This document shows positions 58,284 through 64,000 of a DNA stretch of 64,000 bases, piece after piece. The notes beneath the pieces are model-generated. The model was not told where the DNA came from. It worked only from the letters and a program-made list of their open reading frames with translations, and made no database searches. Position 1 is the stretch's first letter; each line of letters opens with the position of its first letter. The stretch covers positions 141,032,305 through 141,096,304 of the forward strand of contig OY998176.1 in NCBI GenBank assembly GCA_963921935.1, given 5' to 3'. Source of the stretch: Galeruca laticollis (lineage: Eukaryota > Arthropoda > Insecta > Coleoptera > Chrysomelidae). A program made the position numbers and the translations under genes.

Positions 58284-61207
58284 ATGTCTTCTTGTGCATT
58301 ACGTAGTTGCAAGAGCTGCAGTCGTCTTGATAAAAAAGAAACCTCCGGAATAACATTTCATAGGTTAGTTACAACTTTTGTAAATAACATGCAGAGAAGT
58401 ATTAAGTCGATATCCAAGTTACGCTAAATCATTTGTCTAGAAAGCACATATATTTTACCACTTAGTGTAGAAATTGTTCTGAAATTAGATGCTTTTTAGA
58501 TTTACTGATGAGATATCTGTGTTATTCATTTCAGGCTTGAAATGAAAATAGAAATTATTTTTAGGTTTCCGAAAGATGCTGAACGGAAAAAATTATGGAT
58601 TAAGTTTGTTAATCGACCAAATTGAAAGCCTACAAAATATAGTTCTCTTTGTTCCAAACATTTTTTAGAAGAATATTTCGATCGGACATCTCTATGTTAT
58701 GTTCGGTTGAGAGATAATGCAATTCCTACAATCAAAGATGAGGTATTGAATATGTATTCGACAACTATTCATTTAGCATTAGTTTCTGATTTTTATGTAC
58801 ATCTGAATATGCAATTTAATTTTAGAAAGTTACTTCACCACCACATGAAATTAGAATATGTGAGGCTCAGGTTTATAAATCAGTTGATATCAACATTATG
58901 GGTCCATCAACATCTACAACAAATGTTACGTCTGTTGAACATTCAACATTCACTTCTAATAAAGATTTTTTTGTTGTGCCCTCAACATCCACTGATAACA
59001 TTTTAGTGACACCAAGAAAACAGCAACTAATTAATAAATTACATTATTCTGAAAAAATTAGTACTGAAAGAAGGAAGAATTTGAGAAATATGAGAAGAAA
59101 ACTATTCCGAAGAGATAAAAATTTATTAACCATGAAGCAAATGATTTCTCAACTGAAAAAGAAAAATTTTATTCAAGAACAAACATTAGATGTTCTTGAA
59201 AAAATGGGTGGTCCCTCAGAACTTTTTTGTAGGCAATTTGGGAAAAGTAAGAAGAAGGCTTTACCGAAAAAATATTCTGCGTATTTAAGAGCATTTGCTC
59301 TTACTTTACATTTTTATTCACCTTCTGCCTACAATTACGTCAGAAGAATTCAATACTTGTTTACCCCATACAAGAACACTCAGTAGGTGGTATCAGAGTA
59401 TCAATGGAGAGCCTGGATTCACAAAAGAAGCATTGGATGCTCTTCGATTGTAAGCAGCGAATACAGAATCAAAAATTATCTGTAGTTTAATCATCGATGA
59501 AATGCATATTCGCCAACAAGAAGAATGGGTGCCGCAAAAAAATAAATGTTATGGGTATATTGATTTTGGGACAGGATCGACAGAACATACTTTGGCAAAA
59601 GAATCGCTTGCGTTTCTGTTGAATTGTGTTATTGGTAACTGGAAAATTCCAGTTGGATATTTTTTGACAGCAGGTTCTACAGGAGATCAAAAAAAGGTTT
59701 GGTTCTAAACTGTCTTCAAAAGTGTCACTAAATTGGTGTAGAGGTTGTAAGTTTAACTTTTGATGGTGCTCCAGTTAATTTAACTATGGCAAAACGATTA
59801 GGTTGTAATTTAAATTATAATAATCTAACAACTACTTTCAAGCATCCTTGCACAAACAAGAATATCGTAATAATTTTAGATCCTAGCCACACGATAAAAT
59901 TGGTTCGAAATACTTTAGGGGGGAAGTATTCACTTGTTGGTAGCAATAATGGTATTACAGAATGGAGATATTTTGAAGAATTGAATAATTTACAGGAGAA
60001 GGAATGTTTTCATTTAGCAAACAAATTGCGAAGTCAACATATTCATTTCCGCAAACAAAAAATGAAAGTATCACTTGCTTCCCAATTATTTAGTGAGAGT
60101 GTTGCAAAAGCCTTTGAATTTTGTAATGAATTATCTCTACCCCAGTTTCAAGGTGTTGAAGCAAAAGTACATTTTGTTAAAGTAATGAATTATTTATTTG
60201 ATGTTTTGAACTCTAGAAATCTGTTACAACTTGGTTATAAAAAGCCATTTTAAATACAACTGATGAATATATAACTAAGTTAAAAACTCATGTAGATGGT
60301 AATCCCATTTTAAATTCGGACAGGCATATATGATTTTTAGGATTCAAGATAAGTATACAGAGTTTAAAAATTCTTTTCAAGGATTTAATCATTACAGAAA
60401 CTTTAAAATTTCTGCCATTCTATAAATTTTCTCAAGATCACTTGGAATTATTCTTTTCTACAATTCGTTCAAAAGGTGGATTTTATAATAATCCAAGTGC
60501 TCGACACTTTCAATCAGCATATAAAAATTTTTTATTTCATGTAGAACTTAAAGATGGTTTTCGTGGAAATTGTATTCCACTGGAGCAACTATCAATTTTA
60601 AATTGTGATCCCGTACGTCATATCAACATTACATCTCGAGAGTACCCATTTTGTGACCAGGATGACGATCACTATGACATATTGGAAGCAGCTGAATTAG
60701 ACCATTATTATTTTGCAGATACATTTTCAGAGTATTCAACATACATTATTGCATATATAGCAGGTTATGTTGTATTTTATCTCCAAAAGAAAATAATATG
60801 TAATGAATGTCTAAACGTGTTGACGAATGAATCAAAGAATTTAAGTGTATATGGTTTTATTAATAAAAAAGAAAAGAAAAATTTACAGTATCCATCTGAA
60901 GATGTATTAGAAATATGTTTTTTTTAGTGAAAAAATAATCAAACAAATTATTTCAGCATCTGACAATGTATGTCATGATGCCATAATAAATATAATTTTA
61001 AAATGATTTATTATTAAAAATATTTTTTCTGAGTTAATAGTTCATAGTTTCAATCAGTTTGGCTTAGATAACCATAGAACATTGTTGATAAAGTCTTTTG
61101 CAAGTAGATATGTGAATATAAGAATGTATTATATTTCTGAAAATAAAAGAAGGCCACTTAGTATAAGAAATTTCCACAATAAAGTTGTACTTTTTAAAGG
61201 TCGCTAG
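58284..61207 (+). pseudogene. P-element-like (THAP9-type) transposase, decayed
   Basis: ATG 58284 starts a THAP zinc finger (CALRSCKSC; after a 201-bp intron at 58364-58564 come FPKDAERKKLWIKFV, CSKHF and AIPTI). A TGA at 58623-58625 replaces the invariant Trp codon. A second intron (about 58742-58826) leads to a basic coiled coil (KKNFIQEQTLDVLEKM) and the P-type core: FALTLHFYSPSAYNYVRR, a shift near 59373, INGEPGFTKEALDAL, SLIIDEMHIRQQ (first Asp), LTFDGAPVN (second Asp), ILDPSHTIKLVRNTL. Further stops near 60251 and 60927 precede ELFFSTIRSKGGFYNNPSA and the end RNFHNKVVLFKGR. It lies wholly inside the piggyBac ends. I did not find P-type terminal repeats of its own. Confidence 0.8.
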
Positions 61208-61982
61208 GTAAACATTATTAGTTTAATGCACTAGTTTGTTAATGAAGGTGATTAATAAACGAAACTGTTTAAAGCACGAACGAGCGATAGACGATTAATC
61301 GTTATATAAAAACTAAAATATTTGTAGTATTCATAGAATAAATACCTACTTCTGAGAAATATATTTCTAATTATACAATCTCATTCATAGGATCATCATT
61401 ACCAAGTTTATTTATATAATTTAATAATAAAATACATTATTAATAGTACATTTGAATATTTTTTAAATACGGGCCTGATTCTTCGCCATATTGATACGGA
61501 TATAAGCCACACCCACCGGTCCCATTTTTGATATTAGGAAATTGGTCTATATGTCTTCTCCCTTCATTACAACTAACTGTTTTTACCACAATACGAATTT
61601 CTAACTTCCGTTGCTTGAGAAATCTAATAAACAACTGATGAGTATTCATCAACGCGGGTCCAGACAAGTCTAAATTAAGTGTTCATGCGGTAAACGTAAT
61701 TTTGGTTGCCTATTTTATTATACTTTTATTGTGTTAAACGATACCTTTACAGCTGGGTCCATATGGTGACTGTAGGCGCCAATGGGTTAAACAACATCAT
61801 TGGATCAAAAAAACCTGCTGCTCTATTTATTTCTTTCCAAAGTAATAATTATTCATTTCCGAAACTATTTACGTAGTAAGCTGACGTCACGAATGAATTT
61901 GACAGCAAAGCATTCGATTTGTTTCAATATTATGTCAATCTTGTAATATTTAGTTTGCATTTTATTGGTAAAAAAGCGGAAA

Positions 61983-62999
61983 ATGCCGAGGCATAATAAT
62001 TATTCAAATACAGATATGAGATATATGGTTGCTATTTACTGTCAGCAAAATTTTGATGCGCGTGCTGCGAAACGAGAATATTTGAGAAGATATCCAAGCA
62101 GGTAGCAACCTAATCATCAAACATTCAAAAATCTATTTAGGAATTTAGGCGAAAGTGGTTCGTTTTGTCCTAAGCGTGATATCTATGGCCGACCAAGAAT
62201 AATTACGCCTGATAAAGATGACACGGCGTTTATCTGCTGCTTTAGAAATCAGTGAAAGTTCTATTTTATAAAGAATACACCTCCAGAAGTATCACCCATA
62301 CCATTTTATTCTGGTACAAAATTTATTGCCAGCAGATATACCGTTAAGATACCAATTTGCAAGTGCTATCCGAAACAGGAAAAATCTTGATCACACCATC
62401 GTCAACAGAATATTATTTACCGACGAAGCTACCTTCAACCGCCGTGGTATTTTCAATTTAAGGAACAATCATCTTTGCTCTATTGAAAATCCCCATGATA
62501 AACGAGTAATCAATTTCCAATATGAATTCAAAATGAACGTATGGTGTGGTATCATTGGTAACAATTTCTTAGGACCATATGAGTTACCTCGTAATTTGAA
62601 TGGTGAGAACTACTTACATTTTTTGTAAAATGATTTCATTAATCTATTGGAAGAATTGCCAGTGTATATGAGACCAAATATGTGGTTCATGCAAGATGGT
62701 GTACCGCCTAATTATACGAGAGCAGTCAAAACATATTTAAATAACAAATTTCCTAAACGCTGGATTGGTCGTGGTAGCCATTTTCCTTGGCCAGTACGTA
62801 GTCTAGACTTGAATCCTCTCGATTTCTGTGTATCAGGTGCAGTAAAACAACGAGTTTATAAGGATCCCATAAATACCAGCGACCAACTTTGAGAAGAAAA
62901 AACAGAGTAGCGGGTTGATGTTTAATGTTAGACAATCTTTAATGGAGCGTGTAGATAAATGCATCGACAATAATGCAGGACATATCGAACATTTAAATT
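61983..62999 (+). pseudogene. mariner-like DDE transposase of the outer element
   Basis: ATG 61983 opens MPRHNNYSNTDMRYMVAIYC, a helix-turn-helix-like N-terminus with QNFDARAAKREYLRRYP, then a TAG and a frameshift. The catalytic domain (62326-62892) shows RILFTDEATFNRRG (first Asp), MWFMQDGVPPNYTRAV (second Asp) and RSLDLNPLDFCVSGAVKQ (third Asp). By my count 41 residues separate the second and third Asp, the DD41D pattern of rosa-like mariners. Stops at 62626 and 62890 and one shift break it; it ends near 62999 (GHIEHLN). The last codons lie inside the right inverted repeat. Confidence 0.75.
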
Positions 63000-63502
63000 G
63001 ACATAATTGAAGTTATAATGTTATTTAGCTGAGTTTTTTTTTAATTTGCTTTCTAAATGTTTTCAATAATAATCATGCAGCTGATCTCTAAAATGCGATT
63101 ATATCGTAAACCGTTAAGTTTTAAGGTTAATAACAGTTATACCTTTTTTCTATTAAAATAACGTGGCTTTAATATTCTTCTACAAAAATACCGCTAACTT
63201 AAACAGCAAACAATTTTAGGGCACATTGATTCCACAAATGTGGCCTATGTAGCGCCATCTACAAATTATATCGATGTAGGTACCAGATTATAACTTTTCG
63301 TGCCCAAAAACCTATATTTCCTAATTTTTATGTATACATATCCAGAAACGTTAAAGTTATTGCAAAAAAAAATTTGAAAGTTAACCTTTAAATTCCTGTA
63401 TATTCCTTATTAGCAACATTTTATTAGAGCAAGTTGAATCGTAATATTTTAAAGTCAGGAATCTACCATAGTTCTTTGTACAATTACTTTAGGACCACCC
63501 TG
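62920..63502. repeat. right long terminal inverted repeat of the mariner-like element
   Basis: Partner of 55200-55779. It includes about the last 27 transposase codons and the 3' untranslated region, and ends CCACCCTG before TA. Confidence 0.85.
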
Positions 63503-63564
63503 TATATCTTATAGTAAGTACATCAGTGAACACATAAGGTTTGTTCCAACTTCATTGAAAACCG

Positions 63565-63664
63565 TTCAGCAACTGTCACGCTCATGCGTACTACTAAAAA
63601 ATAACACTTTTTTAGTACTGCGTATACTTTTTTAGTACTGTGCATGTGCGTGACCGTTGCTGAA
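63565..63664. repeat. hairpin MITE-like repeat (37-bp arms)
   Basis: TTCAGCAACTGTCACGCTCA at 63565 pairs with the complement of TTCAGCAACGGTCACGCACA ending at 63664. The loop contains a duplicated CTTTTTTAGTACTG. Arms match at about 31 of 37 positions. Confidence 0.65.
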
Positions 63665-63825
63665 TATAATTATTGGATTCTTGGATCAAAACATGAGCAC
63701 ACTCCAGAGTTCTAAAAAGATATAGGTAGTCTTTCCGCAACACGGTGTAGTTGATTTCATATCTAAATGCATATTTTTTTTTTGTTTAAATTCAATGATT
63801 TACATATATAAGATGTTGTATTACG

Positions 63826-63920
63826 GGGTTAATTTTTTTATATCCAATGGAGGCGCTGCCTCATGAGTTCCAGCACAGCGCTTAGAAATCGGTTGGATAA
63901 AAAAAGGTTAAGTCAATATC
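63826..63920. repeat. small inverted repeat
   Basis: TTAATTTTTTTATATCCAA and TTGGATAAAAAAAGGTTAA form imperfect inverted ends around about 55 bp that includes a GAGGCGCTGCCTC palindrome. Possibly a very short MITE. The rest of the window to 64000 shows nothing. Confidence 0.4.
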
Positions 63921-64000
63921 ACATTTTTTTATTTCATGTATTAACAAGATTACTCCGTTTTGGAATTAAAAATAGTCAGTTAGGAAAATATTTAGTCGGT

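Larger units (their letters stand above)
55784..61786 (-). mobile_element. piggyBac-like element, about 6.0 kb, with TTAA target duplication
   Basis: TTAA at 55780-55783 and 61787-61790 flank matching ends: CCCATTAGCGCC on the left and GGCGCCAATGGG on the right. It contains a piggyBac transposase (minus strand, left half) and a P-like THAP transposase (plus strand, right half). It sits inside the long inverted repeat of the mariner-like element. Confidence 0.85.
55200..63502 (+). mobile_element. mariner-like element (DD41D spacing) with long inverted repeats and nested insertions
   Basis: The ends are CAGGGTGGTCCTTAAGTAAT at 55200 and the complement of CAGGGTGGTCCTAAAGTAAT ending at 63502, each flanked by TA. 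The inverted similarity runs inward for about 580 bp on the left up to the piggyBac TTAA at 55780 and appears to resume for about 60 bp after 61790. It covers 62860-63502 on the right and includes the last codons of the transposase gene. Without the piggyBac layer the element would be about 2.3 kb. Confidence 0.85.

Noticed and set aside
59487..59708. Overlapping frames on both strands in the P-like gene
   Set aside because: The plus-strand frame carries the conserved IIDEMHIRQQ core; the minus frame is a shadow.

Overview
The window looks like repeat-rich, AT-rich insect nuclear DNA (beetle-like in flavour, but the order cannot be fixed from sequence). Support comes from the transposon families present (piggyBac, P/THAP9-like, mariner DD41D-type, I-clade, Dong/R4-like and Penelope-like elements), short GT..AG introns of 58-80 bp, and one fragment of an arthropod EcKL kinase gene. 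Host gene content is almost nil: a short possible last exon at 79-183 (- strand) and the damaged EcKL gene at 48154. Nearly everything else recognisable is mobile DNA.

Layout. 0.5-18 kb: an inverted pair of a >1 kb repeat (530-2330 and 16370-17950), each arm holding a palindromic foldback unit and its own MITE. Between the arms lie an R1-like LINE remnant, a candidate LTR, a large stretch without genes, and a Tc1/mariner-type DNA transposon (11189-14902) whose multi-exon transposase carries an RTE LINE in its last intron. 18-27.7 kb: small hairpin MITEs, (TA)n tracts, LINE scraps, and Penelope-like elements with three hammerhead-ribozyme motifs. 27.7-45.3 kb: a tightly packed cluster of LINEs. 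One I-clade element, three copies of an APE-type family (two full length, about 4.3 kb) and three Dong/R4-like elements with a restriction-like endonuclease are separated, at nearly every junction, by (ATT)n tracts. 45.5-50 kb: an LTR-element leader with a primer-binding-like site, an internally deleted hAT, and the EcKL gene. 50.7-53.3 kb: a broken protein-primed type DNA polymerase B of Polinton/adintovirus type. 55.2-63.5 kb: a three-layer nest. A mariner-like element with very long inverted repeats (DD41D spacing) was invaded by a piggyBac-like element with clean TTAA sites, which in turn contains a P-element-like THAP transposase.

Most genes are pseudogenes, but several are only one lesion from open: piggyBac has one indel in an A8 run, LINE copy A has one stop, LINE copy B one indel, and LINE copy C (5' truncated) one stop. 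The most rewarding structures are the triple nest, the hammerhead ribozymes, the ATT-bounded LINE cluster, and the large inverted repeat pair at the left.
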